Assembly: GCF_900167205.1 (NCBI RefSeq)
Contig: NZ_FUWW01000006.1
Location: 1-64,000, forward strand
Direction: 5' to 3'
From: Eubacterium coprostanoligenes
Lineage (GTDB): Bacteria > Bacillota > Clostridia > Oscillospirales > Acutalibacteraceae
DNA length: 64,000 nt
Part shown: piece by piece, positions 1 to 7,918 of the stretch
Layout: every line of letters begins with the position of its first letter
How positions within the stretch are numbered: position 1 is the stretch's first letter
Notes under the pieces: generated by a model
Seen by the model: the letters and a program-made list of their open reading frames with translations, nothing else
What the model was told of the DNA's origin: nothing
Databases searched by the model: none
Position numbers and translations under genes: made by a program

Positions 1-167
1 AACATATGTAGTATACTTACAAAACTTTGTTTTGTTCTATACGGAATATGTTTTGACGAGGTACAGCAAAGTTCGCAAGAAAACGAAATTCAGAAACTTT
101 CTCAACAGCCTATAACGTGTCAAAAATACTTTTTCGACAAAGTCAACTCTCTTGAAACAACTATATT
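1..167. other. intergenic stretch at left edge
   Basis: AT-rich sequence downstream of leuB. I see no coding frame and no clear intrinsic terminator for leuBA here; whatever follows leuB lies outside the window. Confidence 0.4.
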
Positions 168-1238
168 TTATAATAGTTCTGCAACCTTATCGCCCATTTG
201 CGAGGTTGTTACATGAGCGAAACCGTCCTCGAAAATGTCCGGAGTTCTGACAAGAGTGAGCGCTGTGTCAACCGCCTTTTCGATTGCATCGGCAGCTTCA
301 GCCTCGCCAAATGTGTAGCGAAGCATCATAGCACCCGAAAGAATGGTTGCAAGCGGATTTGCCTTGCCCTGACCTGCAATGTCAGGAGCAGAACCATGGA
401 TTGGCTCGTACAAACCGAAAGTGCCCTCTGCGAGAGATGCAGAAGCAAGCATTCCGATTGAGCCTGAAATCATTGAAGCCTCGTCAGAAAGAATGTCGCC
501 GAAAATGTTTGATGTAACGATAGTGTCAAACTGATTCGGATTGCGTACAAGTTGCATTGCGCAGTTGTCAACATACATATACGAAACCTCAACCTCCGGA
601 TAATCAACCGCAGTTTCCTCCATAACCTTTCTCCAAAGACGAGAGGAATCAAGCACATTTGCCTTGTCAACGCAGGTCAATCTCTTTTCACGCTTCATTG
701 CATATTCAAAGCCGGCTTTGACAATTCGCTTAATTTCAGGATAAGTATATCTTTCGGTATCATAAGCACCTACAACGCCGTTTTCCTCATAAGTTCCACG
801 GTCGCCGAAATAAATACCGCCTGTAAGTTCACGAACAATGAGAATATCCAAGCCGTCACCGATGATTTCTTCTTTAATCGGAGAAGCACTCTTGAGCGGA
901 GCAAAAATCTTTGCAGGGCGAAGATTTGCAAAAAGTCCCAAATCCTCTCTGATTGCAAGAAGTCCCTTTTCAGGGCGATTACTGCCCGGTTGGTCATCCC
1001 ACTTCGGACCGCCGACAGCACCCAAAAGCACTGCCTGCGAAGCCTTGCACGCATCTGCTGTTTCCTGCGGATAAGGAACACCTGTTGCATCAATAGCGCA
1101 ACCGCCCAAAAGCTGATAGTTATAATTGAACTTGAAGCCGAATTTTTCACCTGCCCTGTTCAAAACCTTGATTGCCTCATCAACGATTTCAGGGCCGATT
1201 CCGTCGCCCTTCAACACGGTAATATTGTATTCTTTCAT
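168..1238 (-). CDS. leuB: 3-isopropylmalate dehydrogenase
   Basis: Oxidises and decarboxylates 3-isopropylmalate with NAD+, the third step of leucine synthesis, in the cytoplasm. The protein (about 356 aa, normal for the family) opens with the [15 protein letters not shown] nucleotide-site motif and carries the substrate/metal signature [19 protein letters not shown] near residue 280, plus conserved [11 protein letters not shown] chose the ATG at 1238 because a GGAGG lies 7 nt upstream; the longer frame begins with a TTG inside that Shine-Dalgarno. It follows leuA by about 28 nt, so the two are co-transcribed under the T-box. leuC and leuD are not in the window. Confidence 0.97.
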   Translation of the reverse strand: MKEYNITVLKGDGIGPEIVDEAIKVLNRAGEKFGFKFNYNYQLLGGCAIDATGVPYPQETADACKASQAVLLGAVGGPKWDDQPGSNRPEKGLLAIREDLGLFANLRPAKIFAPLKSASPIKEEIIGDGLDILIVRELTGGIYFGDRGTYEENGVVGAYDTERYTYPEIKRIVKAGFEYAMKREKRLTCVDKANVLDSSRLWRKVMEETAVDYPEVEVSYMYVDNCAMQLVRNPNQFDTIVTSNIFGDILSDEASMISGSIGMLASASLAEGTFGLYEPIHGSAPDIAGQGKANPLATILSGAMMLRYTFGEAEAADAIEKAVDTALTLVRTPDIFEDGFAHVTTSQMGDKVAELL

Positions 1239-1266
1239 AGCATTGTCCTCCAAAATATTATATCAA

Positions 1267-3003
1267 TCAGCAAACATCAAAGATGCCGGGCATGGTATCG
1301 TCACGCATTGTATCAGGCTGGTCACGGTTGATTGCACAAATAACGCCTTTCATACAAGCGTAGCCGATATTGTGACTGACACCGATACCGAAAATTGTTT
1401 TGCCCTGCGGAGTTTTGAGTTGAATATAGCTGATAGCCTTTGAATCCGAGCCGACTGCAATTGCGTGCTCATCATAATCAATAAACTCATACTCACGAAG
1501 CGGTGTTTTGTTCATAGCATCGCAGAACGCACCTACAGGACCGTTGCCGAAGCCGTCAATCTGCACAGGTGCTTCATCTTTGTATTTAAGAGTACCGGTG
1601 AAATGAACTGTTGTAAGAGCATCGTCCTCGTTTTTCTCTTCTGAAATTTTATAATTAACAAGTCTGTAAGGACCATTGACATTTCTGTATTCCTTTTGGA
1701 AAAGGTCGAAAACCTCGTCTGCGGTAAGCTCCTTGCCCTTTTCCTCGCAAGCGTTTTGAACAACTGCGCCAAATTCAGGATGCATAGCCTTTGGCATTTT
1801 GATGCCGTAATTGTTGGCAAGAATAAAGGCTGTTCCACCTTTGCCCGACTGCGAATTTATGCGGATAATCGGCTCGTATTCTCTGCCGACATCTGCCGGG
1901 TCGATAGGAAGATAAGGCACTTCCCACATATCGCTGTGGCTCTCTTCCATATACATTTTGCCCTTGTTGATTGCGTCCTGATGCGAACCCGAAAACGCAG
2001 TGAACACAAGCTCGCCTGCATACGGATGACGAGGCGGAACACTCATCTTTGTGCAACGCTCGTAAACCTCTTTTATCTTTTTGATGTCGTGAAAATCAAG
2101 TTGCGGGTCAACGCCCTGTGTCCACATATTAAGTGCAAGAGTGACAATGTCAACATTGCCTGTTCTCTCACCGTTGCCAAACAATGTGCCCTCGATTCTG
2201 TCTGCACCGGCAAGCAAGCCAAGTTCGGCAGCCGCGACGCCTGTGCCTCGGTCGTTGTGAGGATGAAGCGAGATGATAGCCGATTCTCTGTTTGGCAAAT
2301 GACGGCAAAAATACTCGATTTGGTCAGCGTAGCCGTTTGGTGTTGAGCCCTCAACAGTTGACGGAAGATTGAGGATAATCGGATTTTCTTTTGTGATGTG
2401 AAGTTCCTCCATCACTCGTCTGCAAATCTCAACCGCATTGTCCATCTCTGTTCCGCTGAACGATTCAGGCGAATACTCAAAGCGAATATTTGTTTCGGGA
2501 TTTTTCTTCTTTTCCTCCTCGGTCAATTCATAAATAAGTTGCGCACCCTTGACAGCAATATCAATTACGCCATCCATATCGGTTTTGAAAACAACCTTTC
2601 TCTGCAAGGTTGATGTTGAATTGTAGAAGTGAACGATTACATTTTTTGCGCCGTGGATAGCCTCAAAAGTCTTTTTGATGAGGTGAGGTCTTGCCTGAAC
2701 AAGTACCTGAATCGTCACATCATCAGGAATGTATCCACCGTCAATGAGTGTGCGCAAAATCTCGTATTCTGTTTCGCTTGCTGATGGGAATCCGACTTCT
2801 ATTTCCTTGATTCCGACACCAAGAATTGTCTTGAAGAATTCGAGTTTTTCCTCCAAATTCATTGGATCAACAAGCGCCTGATTGCCGTCTCGCATATCAA
2901 CCGAACACCAAATCGGTGCTTTTGTGATTTGCTTGCTTGGCCAAGTTCTGTCAGGAATGTCAATCGGCTTGAAGCCAAAATACTTTTCGTAACCTTTTTT
3001 CAT
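1267..3003 (-). CDS. leuA: 2-isopropylmalate synthase
   Basis: Condenses acetyl-CoA with 2-oxoisovalerate, the committed step of leucine synthesis. The 578-aa length matches the long LeuA class with a C-terminal leucine-binding regulatory domain. The HMG-CoA-lyase-like TIM barrel shows the CSVDMRDGNQAL motif near residue 35 and metal ligands in SLHPHNDRGTG; GNGERTGNVD is the family signature. The C-terminal 130 residues (from about RLVNYKI) form the LeuA dimerisation/regulatory domain. An AAGGAG lies upstream of the ATG. Expression is probably set by the T-box leader just upstream, and protein activity by leucine feedback through the C-terminal domain (family knowledge). Confidence 0.97.
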   Translation of the reverse strand: MKKGYEKYFGFKPIDIPDRTWPSKQITKAPIWCSVDMRDGNQALVDPMNLEEKLEFFKTILGVGIKEIEVGFPSASETEYEILRTLIDGGYIPDDVTIQVLVQARPHLIKKTFEAIHGAKNVIVHFYNSTSTLQRKVVFKTDMDGVIDIAVKGAQLIYELTEEEKKKNPETNIRFEYSPESFSGTEMDNAVEICRRVMEELHITKENPIILNLPSTVEGSTPNGYADQIEYFCRHLPNRESAIISLHPHNDRGTGVAAAELGLLAGADRIEGTLFGNGERTGNVDIVTLALNMWTQGVDPQLDFHDIKKIKEVYERCTKMSVPPRHPYAGELVFTAFSGSHQDAINKGKMYMEESHSDMWEVPYLPIDPADVGREYEPIIRINSQSGKGGTAFILANNYGIKMPKAMHPEFGAVVQNACEEKGKELTADEVFDLFQKEYRNVNGPYRLVNYKISEEKNEDDALTTVHFTGTLKYKDEAPVQIDGFGNGPVGAFCDAMNKTPLREYEFIDYDEHAIAVGSDSKAISYIQLKTPQGKTIFGIGVSHNIGYACMKGVICAINRDQPDTMRDDTMPGIFDVC

Positions 3004-3039
3004 AATAAAAATCTCCTTTCATTTGGTGCAAAGGAATAT

Positions 3040-3312
3040 AAAAAAGCCCCTACACTCAAAAGTATAGGGGCGTAAAATACGCGGTACCACCCTATTTCAG
3101 CAGTGAAAAACTGCCCTTTAGCATCAAACAATGCCTCAGCCTATAACGAAGCTACTCGGACAACCCTATTGATTTCTATTCAGGTCGTCGACTCCACAGA
3201 GAGCTATACATCATTTGCCATCCGCCGATTCACACCAACCATCGACTCTCTGAAGCAAGCAAACAATCTTTTTCTGCTTCCACATCTTTAAGGGTACTGT
3301 TAAGTTTTCAGT
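3040..3312 (-). promoter_or_regulatory. T-box leader riboswitch of leuA
   Basis: On the minus strand the leader contains the diagnostic T-box GGGTGGTACCGCG (3080-3093). It is followed by a strong terminator hairpin (arms GCCCCTA and TAGGGGC, 3046-3071) ending in a U-tract. Upstream is a Stem I region with CAGAGAG paired to CTCTCTG and a GGTTGGTGTGAATC distal element. Uncharged tRNA should stabilise the antiterminator and turn leuAB on. The specifier codon is not clear to me: ATA followed by G just before the closing helix, or CTC inside it, are candidates. A branched-chain tRNA is expected from the regulated gene. Confidence 0.93.
3046..3071 (-). terminator. T-box terminator hairpin
   Basis: GC-rich stem with TAGGGGC and GCCCCTA arms followed by TTTTT on the minus strand, located between the T-box sequence and the leuA Shine-Dalgarno. 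It is the off-state element of the riboswitch. Confidence 0.88.
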
Positions 3313-3318
3313 AATTTT

Positions 3319-3346
3319 ATTATAACAAAAAGATATGATTTGTCAA
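3319..3346 (-). promoter_or_regulatory. sigma-A promoter of leuAB
   Basis: TTGACA (3341-3346), 16-nt spacer, TATAAT (3319-3324) on the minus strand, placed immediately upstream of the T-box leader. Confidence 0.8.
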
Positions 3347-3381
3347 GATTTTTTGAAAATAAAATTCAAACAAAATAAATC

Positions 3382-3407
3382 AGGCTCCCCAAACCATTAG
3401 GGGAGCC
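3382..3407 (-). terminator. hairpin after PRTase-like gene, same palindrome as the repeat family
   Basis: GGCTCCCC and GGGGAGCC arms around a 9-nt loop, 15 nt after the stop codon, with only a weak T-rich tail. The same CTCCCC...GGGGAG palindrome recurs in the repeat copies near 7.1-7.3 kb, so this may be a repeat copy serving as terminator. Confidence 0.6.
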
Positions 3408-3421
3408 GATTATGTTTGCTG

Positions 3422-4063
3422 TTAAATTTTTGAATAGCCGTAGCCGTTGCTGATTGCGTCAACAGGGATACCCTTTTGACAGAATGGGCAATCGTGTGAC
3501 GGATAAGATATATAACCCGGGATGTCTTTTTCGGTAAACAATGCGTTTACAGGAACATTGGCAATGCGTGCTTGCATTGAGAACGCAGCGGAAATGCCTG
3601 CAACCTTGCCACCGTAATATGCCACGCTTTCCATGGCACGCTCAATGGTTCTGCCCGAAGTGATACAAGAAATGAGGAGCAAAACATTTTTGCCAAAAAT
3701 CATTCTGCGAAGATTGTCTCTGAAAATCAAGTTGCCTGCGGCATCGTATTCACTGCCGACAACAAAGATTGTTTGGTCCGGGTTCGGTGACATCATAGTT
3801 GGGCTTGAAAGTTCCATTGCCAAATATGCGCCGAGCGCCTGTGTTTCGTACAAACAGAGAACTGTGTCAACCTGAATGGCGTTTGTGTTGTAGTACTCTG
3901 CCATAAGTTTTGCCGCATCAACAGAGACATTGAGATTATGCTTGATGTCGGATGTGCCGACATAATAATTTATATGATTGTTTGCAGAGATGAAGTGTCC
4001 CGGCATAACATGAATAAACACATTTTCATTTTTAGGATTAGTTATTGTGTAGACATTGTTCAT
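3422..4063 (-). CDS. orotate phosphoribosyltransferase-like protein
   Basis: A 213-aa type I phosphoribosyltransferase-fold protein, cytoplasmic, no signal peptide. The region VLLLISCITSGRT (about residues 127-139) aligns with the PRPP-binding loop, but the two acidic residues normally present are Ser132 and Cys133. A C-terminal CPFC motif (residues 192-195) resembles the tail of PyrE-like proteins of Firmicutes. It stands alone behind GGGGA and its own ATG, with no pyrimidine genes nearby. It may bind a nucleotide or PRPP rather than catalyse orotate transfer; the true substrate is unknown. Confidence 0.7.
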   Translation of the reverse strand: MNNVYTITNPKNENVFIHVMPGHFISANNHINYYVGTSDIKHNLNVSVDAAKLMAEYYNTNAIQVDTVLCLYETQALGAYLAMELSSPTMMSPNPDQTIFVVGSEYDAAGNLIFRDNLRRMIFGKNVLLLISCITSGRTIERAMESVAYYGGKVAGISAAFSMQARIANVPVNALFTEKDIPGYISYPSHDCPFCQKGIPVDAISNGYGYSKI

Positions 4064-4162
4064 AAAAAGATCCCCTTTTTTCTTTCATTTTACACTAAAT
4101 TGCTATATATTGCAAGGGGAAAACAAGATTTTTTATGCAAAATAGATAATTATTTATCAGTA

Positions 4163-4318
4163 AAACCCCACCGTCTGCATATAAAATGCAGACACCTTTA
4201 CTGCGTAGACGCCCCCTTTTGTCTGCTTCGCAGACATTTCCCCCGATTAACGGGGGAATCACCTTACCATAAGAGGAGGCTATGTTGGTTGTGCCTCCCC
4301 TTGTTGTAAGGAGAGGCA
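4163..4318. repeat. composite palindromic repeat, copy 1
   Basis: A 155-nt stretch of nested palindromes: GTCTGCAT/ATGCAGAC, GTCTGC/GCAGAC, CCCCCG/CGGGGG and CCTCCCC. About 60 nt from TTTACTGCGTAGACGCCCCC onward recur almost exactly at 7829-7891, and ACCCCACCGTC is the reverse complement of the GACGGTGGGGT that ends the 7733-7790 copy. Together with the flanking bases this is all that the gap between 4064 and 4373 holds. Confidence 0.75.
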
Positions 4319-4330
4319 AACATCAAAAAC

Positions 4331-4356
4331 AAAAAGCTCCTCAATTAAGAGGAGCT
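4331..4356 (-). terminator. terminator of the short-peptide gene
   Basis: AGCTCCTC and GAGGAGCT arms followed by TTTTTGTTTTT on the minus strand, shortly after the 52-aa gene. It closes the secreted-protein/short-peptide unit. Confidence 0.85.
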
Positions 4357-4373
4357 GATTTTGTATTGAAATA

Positions 4374-4532
4374 TTAGAATTCGACTTCGTCATCTACAGG
4401 TGCTGCTGAATGAGGAGCAAACAAATCGTCGAAATTAGAATCTGTAATATTTCCATAACCGCTTGATGTTGTAATCACATCATCATTCATAAACTTTACC
4501 ACATTAATTTGAGGTGATTCAAACTTTTTCAT
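4374..4532 (-). CDS. short acidic peptide downstream of secreted protein
   Basis: A 52-aa frame with a strong AGGAGG 9 nt before its ATG, starting 19 nt after the large secreted protein and ending just before an intrinsic terminator, so it is very likely translated. It begins MKKFESPQINVVKF, continues with DDVITTSSGYGN and ends in the acidic VDDEVEF. It has no signal peptide, no membrane segment and no cysteine. I recall short Clostridia peptides of the type MKK(Y/F)..P...V..F...DVITTS, usually annotated hypothetical; the function is unknown. No peptide-modifying enzyme lies nearby. Confidence 0.75.
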   Translation of the reverse strand: MKKFESPQINVVKFMNDDVITTSSGYGNITDSNFDDLFAPHSAAPVDDEVEF

Positions 4533-4551
4533 TATTCAATTCCTCCTTAAA

Positions 4552-6801
4552 TTAAGCGTTCAAGTTGACTGTTACATATTCAGGAGAGTAAATTGTTGTC
4601 TTTACTCCGTTTTGTACATATACAAGATATGCACGACCTGTGATTGATGGAACTGATGAGCTACTTGTGCCAAATCTTACAGTATATTCTTTTCTCTCTG
4701 ACAATTTTTCAGCCTTTACTTTAGCTGTTCTTGTGCCATCAGGGGAGAGAACTTCAACACCCCATTCAATAGCATTTGCACCGGCAGGGAGATAGAACTT
4801 ACAGTTGAAGTTAGCATACTTCTTTCCTTTTTCTTCATCTTTTTCAGCGAATGAACCTGTTACGGCAATTCTTGCTTCTGCTTCAGCATCATAAGCCTTA
4901 ACATAAATGTCGCTTGTCTTTGGTGCATAGAAATCTACACCGTCAAGAACAGTGAGAAATTTTGTGTATTGTTCATCAGAATAAAGAGCATACTTTGTGC
5001 CTGCTTCTGTGTTTGGAAGATATACATAGCTGTCGTATGCATAAGCCTTGCTCCACTCACCAAAGTGAACTGTGCAGAAATCTGATGATTCTTGATTGCA
5101 AGTGTAAGTTGCCTTTACGGTGTATTCGTTGCCGTCGCCCTTTACAGAAGCAAGATCCCAATTTTCAAAATGATAGAAAGGAATACTTGGAGCGTCAACA
5201 GTTTTTGTGTCAAGTGTCATATCTTTGGCAACATATCTGATTGCAACAACCTGATTGTGTCTGCCGAGGAAAGTAACCTTTGATGAACTCTTTGAACTGT
5301 CTTCGCCTGAAAGATAAGCATAAATCTTTGCGTCCTTTGTGATTACAAAAGAAGCCTTTTGATCAAAGTTATCAATAACAGTAGATGTGTTGCCGTTGTC
5401 GGTTGTTACAACCCACTTCTTTACATTTGCCCCAGCATCGGCATCATAGGTTTTGCCATATTCAATATAGTCATTAAACTTTCCATTTTCAGTGGTTGAA
5501 TCAAGATCTACTGTAACAAATACTACATTGAATTTTGCCTGAACGAGATTGCTGATTGCTGTCAAAAGTCTTGTTGTTAAGGCTTCAAGTTCTTCGTTAT
5601 TCTTAACAGAATCTCTTGCAGTCTTTACAGAAGCGATTTCAACGTTCAAAGCATTGATTGAATCTGCTGTATATCTGTCAGGATACAAAGCCTTTGCTTC
5701 TGCTTCGGTAAGAGCATTGTTATACGAATCTATATAAGATTGTTCAATTTGAGGAAGTTTTTTAAGATTTTCTTTTGCAGTATTATAATTGCTAATCAAA
5801 GTTTTCATTTTGTTAGCCTTTGTTGCAACTGTGCCAACTGTAAGACCATCTGTAAGATTAAATCTGTAAAGTTCCGCAAGAGCAGAATAGTATGCCGAAA
5901 CAGTTGACGCATCATATTCACTCTCATTAGCAGATACGGTGTTGAAAGTATTCTTTAAATCACCATCAACATCGTCCAAAAGATCTTTAAGCGGTTTATA
6001 ATTGATAACTTTGTAATCAACTGTATAATCGGAAGTGTCAGCAGCGATGTTTTGCTTATTACCTTTACCACCTGTCCATTCCGCAAATATATCAGCTTGA
6101 CACTTATATGTAAGAGTTGTTAACGAAGCATAATAGGTTTCGTCAAATGATGAGTCCGGTGTAAAAGTAATATAATTCTTCCATTGTTTAGGAGTATTTG
6201 TACCACCACCAAATAAATTCTTTTTAAAAACTTGAAAATATCCCGTAGCACTGTTTCCTCTTTCTTTATTGACAGTATCATCAGTTGAAAAATCGTGAGA
6301 TGTATCACTATTGTCTCCATAATCAACCCAACTGTTTGCTCTAATCCATGTACGATTACCTAAAGAGAACTGACCACCGTTTTTCAAAGCAACATGGTCG
6401 ATACCTGCATAAACTGTTATATTAGCTCCACAATAGCCATCTTTCCCTTCTACAGCTACAGGAATTTTTACATCATTAGTTCCATCGTAAACTGCAACAG
6501 CTTTATCAAGAGCGTGTGCAACAATAGAATATCCAACACTATTATCTAATGCGAATTGTGCGCTGGCTCTTTGGTCATAATTACCGGAAACCAAAATATT
6601 ATTCATATAACCTGTATGGTTAGAAAGCGCATTGCCTGATATTGAGGTTGTAGTTGCATATGTCGGTGCACCGCTATTGATTTTACTTTGAATAAATGCC
6701 TTATCAGAAGCGGTATCAGCCAATGCTGTGAACGGCATTGATGAAATCGCCATTACGCCTGCGATTAAGCCCGCAATTGTTTTTTTGATAAACTTTTTCA
6801 T
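4552..6801 (-). CDS. large secreted/surface protein of unknown function
   Basis: 749 aa from the ATG at 6801, preceded by GGAGG; the frame extends 23 codons further upstream but without a ribosome site. Residues 1-28 form a signal peptide (basic KKFIKK, hydrophobic core, ALA cleavage site). The N-terminal ~250 residues are rich in G, N, W and aromatic residues. About residues 270-440 are predicted helical, with spaced repeats such as ...LLDDVDGDLKNTF... and ...ALTEAEAKALY... resembling FIVAR-type surface helices. The remainder is beta-rich with bacterial repeat-like segments (HFENWDLASV). There is no LPXTG, dockerin or C-terminal anchor, so it is probably released or non-covalently bound. It is followed by the 52-aa peptide gene. 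Confidence 0.8.
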   Translation of the reverse strand: MKKFIKKTIAGLIAGVMAISSMPFTALADTASDKAFIQSKINSGAPTYATTTSISGNALSNHTGYMNNILVSGNYDQRASAQFALDNSVGYSIVAHALDKAVAVYDGTNDVKIPVAVEGKDGYCGANITVYAGIDHVALKNGGQFSLGNRTWIRANSWVDYGDNSDTSHDFSTDDTVNKERGNSATGYFQVFKKNLFGGGTNTPKQWKNYITFTPDSSFDETYYASLTTLTYKCQADIFAEWTGGKGNKQNIAADTSDYTVDYKVINYKPLKDLLDDVDGDLKNTFNTVSANESEYDASTVSAYYSALAELYRFNLTDGLTVGTVATKANKMKTLISNYNTAKENLKKLPQIEQSYIDSYNNALTEAEAKALYPDRYTADSINALNVEIASVKTARDSVKNNEELEALTTRLLTAISNLVQAKFNVVFVTVDLDSTTENGKFNDYIEYGKTYDADAGANVKKWVVTTDNGNTSTVIDNFDQKASFVITKDAKIYAYLSGEDSSKSSSKVTFLGRHNQVVAIRYVAKDMTLDTKTVDAPSIPFYHFENWDLASVKGDGNEYTVKATYTCNQESSDFCTVHFGEWSKAYAYDSYVYLPNTEAGTKYALYSDEQYTKFLTVLDGVDFYAPKTSDIYVKAYDAEAEARIAVTGSFAEKDEEKGKKYANFNCKFYLPAGANAIEWGVEVLSPDGTRTAKVKAEKLSERKEYTVRFGTSSSSVPSITGRAYLVYVQNGVKTTIYSPEYVTVNLNA

Positions 6802-7132
6802 AATCATCCTCCATTTTTTATAGATTTGAAGCAAATGCTTCCTCTGTATAATTAATGAAAAATAAAACAATTATTCATTCTGCACAACCGCAACTGCACA
6901 GAATTTTCAATTATAAATAGTTTACCATAAATATACATACATTTCAACCATTTTTTGTTGGAATAAATCATAAAATATGACAAAAAAGCGTTATGTTTTT
7001 TGTTTATATTAACAAACGATTAATATTTCGACAAGAAGTGGAGTTTTGGTTGCCTTTGTTTTTTGCAAACAATATGCAATTTGCGTTATCGTTCAAACAT
7101 TCTGTTATTATATTGAACCCCTCCGTTGTTTG
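6802..7132. other. AT-rich upstream region without a gene
   Basis: No coding frame is visible. A possible minus-strand promoter for the secreted protein is TTGAAA, 17 nt, TAAACT around 6920-6945, a weak match. The rest is featureless AT-rich DNA up to the repeat cluster. Confidence 0.4.
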
Positions 7133-7182
7133 ACCCCTCAGTCGTGCAAAAGCACGACAGCTCCCCTAACCATTAGGGGAGC
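7133..7182. repeat. palindromic repeat, module A copy 1
   Basis: CCCCTCAGTCGTGC-AAAA-GCACGAC followed by CTCCCCTAACCATTAGGGGAG: two adjacent hairpins. Near-identical to 7290-7339. Confidence 0.85.
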
Positions 7183-7192
7183 CTTGACATTT

Positions 7193-7246
7193 GCCTCCCC
7201 TTGAAGCAAGGGGAGGTGCCGAGTGTAACGAGGCGGTGGGGTTTTA
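7193..7246. repeat. palindromic repeat, module B copy 1
   Basis: GCCTCCCCTTGAAGCAAGGGGAGGT hairpin followed by a short variable segment and GGCGGTGGGGTTTT. The same head and tail occur at 7733-7790 around a different middle segment. Confidence 0.85.
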
Positions 7247-7289
7247 CAATTTCTTGACCTCGATTTGTTTAACCCTTATAATATCTTGA

Positions 7290-7339
7290 CCCCTCAGTCG
7301 TGCAAAGCACGACAGCTCCCCTAACCATTAGGGGAGCCT
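7290..7339. repeat. palindromic repeat, module A copy 2
   Basis: Same double hairpin as 7133-7182 with a two-base-shorter loop in the first hairpin. It ends 17 nt before the stop codon of the DUF559 gene. Confidence 0.85.
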
Positions 7340-7355
7340 TATAGTGCTCTGTAGA

Positions 7356-7712
7356 TTAAAGTCTTGATTGAACAACCGCATCAATATATTCACAAACATT
7401 ATCAAAATTTGTATTTATTTCAATATTAGGGATACGAAGAATATGCAGACCGAATTCTTCAAGATATTCTGTTCGACTATTGTCATACTCAATTGCTTCG
7501 TCCTCAAAATGCTGTGAACCGTCAAGTTCAATAACAAGACTTGCACTTGCACAATAAAAATCAACAATATATTTTCCTATAATCTTCTGCCTTTTAAAAC
7601 GAACAGAATAGTCTTTTAAAAAATCATACCAAAGGTGTCGTTCTTCCTTTGTCAAATTCTTTCGCAATTCTCTTGAATTTTCGACAAGGTTACTATTGAA
7701 CTTTCTATCCAT
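7356..7712 (-). CDS. DUF559 endonuclease-like protein
   Basis: A 118-aa protein of the DUF559 family (PD-(D/E)XK/Vsr-like restriction-endonuclease fold). Typical features are N-terminal ELRKNLTKEERHLW, then KIIGKYIVDFYCASASLVIELDGSQH with the acidic/basic active-site pattern (D near residue 70, E near 80, then D-G-S-Q-H), and a C-terminal LHILRIPN strand. No partner methylase or helicase is adjacent. It is bracketed by palindromic repeats that begin within about 20 nt of each end, which may be functional or simply reflect shared mobility. The start ATG has a GGAAAG-type ribosome site. Confidence 0.88.
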   Translation of the reverse strand: MDRKFNSNLVENSRELRKNLTKEERHLWYDFLKDYSVRFKRQKIIGKYIVDFYCASASLVIELDGSQHFEDEAIEYDNSRTEYLEEFGLHILRIPNIEINTNFDNVCEYIDAVVQSRL

Positions 7713-7732
7713 AACACTTTCTTTCCGATTTT

Positions 7733-7790
7733 GCCTCCCCTTGAAGCAAGGGGAGGTGGATTTTTGCGAAGCAAAAAGACGGTGGGGTTT
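7733..7790. repeat. palindromic repeat, module B copy 2
   Basis: GCCTCCCCTTGAAGCAAGGGGAGGTG hairpin, then TTTTTGCGAAGCAAAAAG and GACGGTGGGGTTTT. It lies 20 nt upstream of the DUF559 start codon. Confidence 0.85.
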
Positions 7791-7800
7791 TATCTTTTAA

Positions 7801-7913
7801 CCCCTCAGTCGTGCAAAAGCACGACAGCTTTACTGCGTAGACGCCCCCTTTTGTCTGCGTTGCAGACATTTCCCCCGGTTAACGGGGAAATCGCCTTGCA
7901 ACAAGGGGAGCCT
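7801..7913. repeat. palindromic repeat, extended composite copy
   Basis: Begins with module A (CCCCTCAGTCGTGC...GCACGACAGCT), then continues as the TTTACTGCGTAGACGCCCCC segment shared with 4190-4258, and finishes with TTGCAACAAGGGGAG. It ends 5 nt from the gpmI stop codon, so it may also act on the gpmI transcript end. Confidence 0.8.
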
Positions 7914-7918
7914 ATTAA

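Noticed and set aside
552-1331. 259-codon plus-strand frame across leuB
   Set aside because: Antisense to a clear leuB with full motifs; no ribosome site and no recognisable protein features.
4374-4532. 52-aa peptide as a RiPP precursor
   Set aside because: It has no cysteine, no clear leader-cleavage motif, and no maturase, peptidase or exporter nearby. Left as an unknown peptide.
7133-7913. Repeats near 7.1-7.9 kb as a CRISPR array
   Set aside because: Repeats are few, of unequal length, self-complementary and unevenly spaced, with a gene between them; no cas genes are present.
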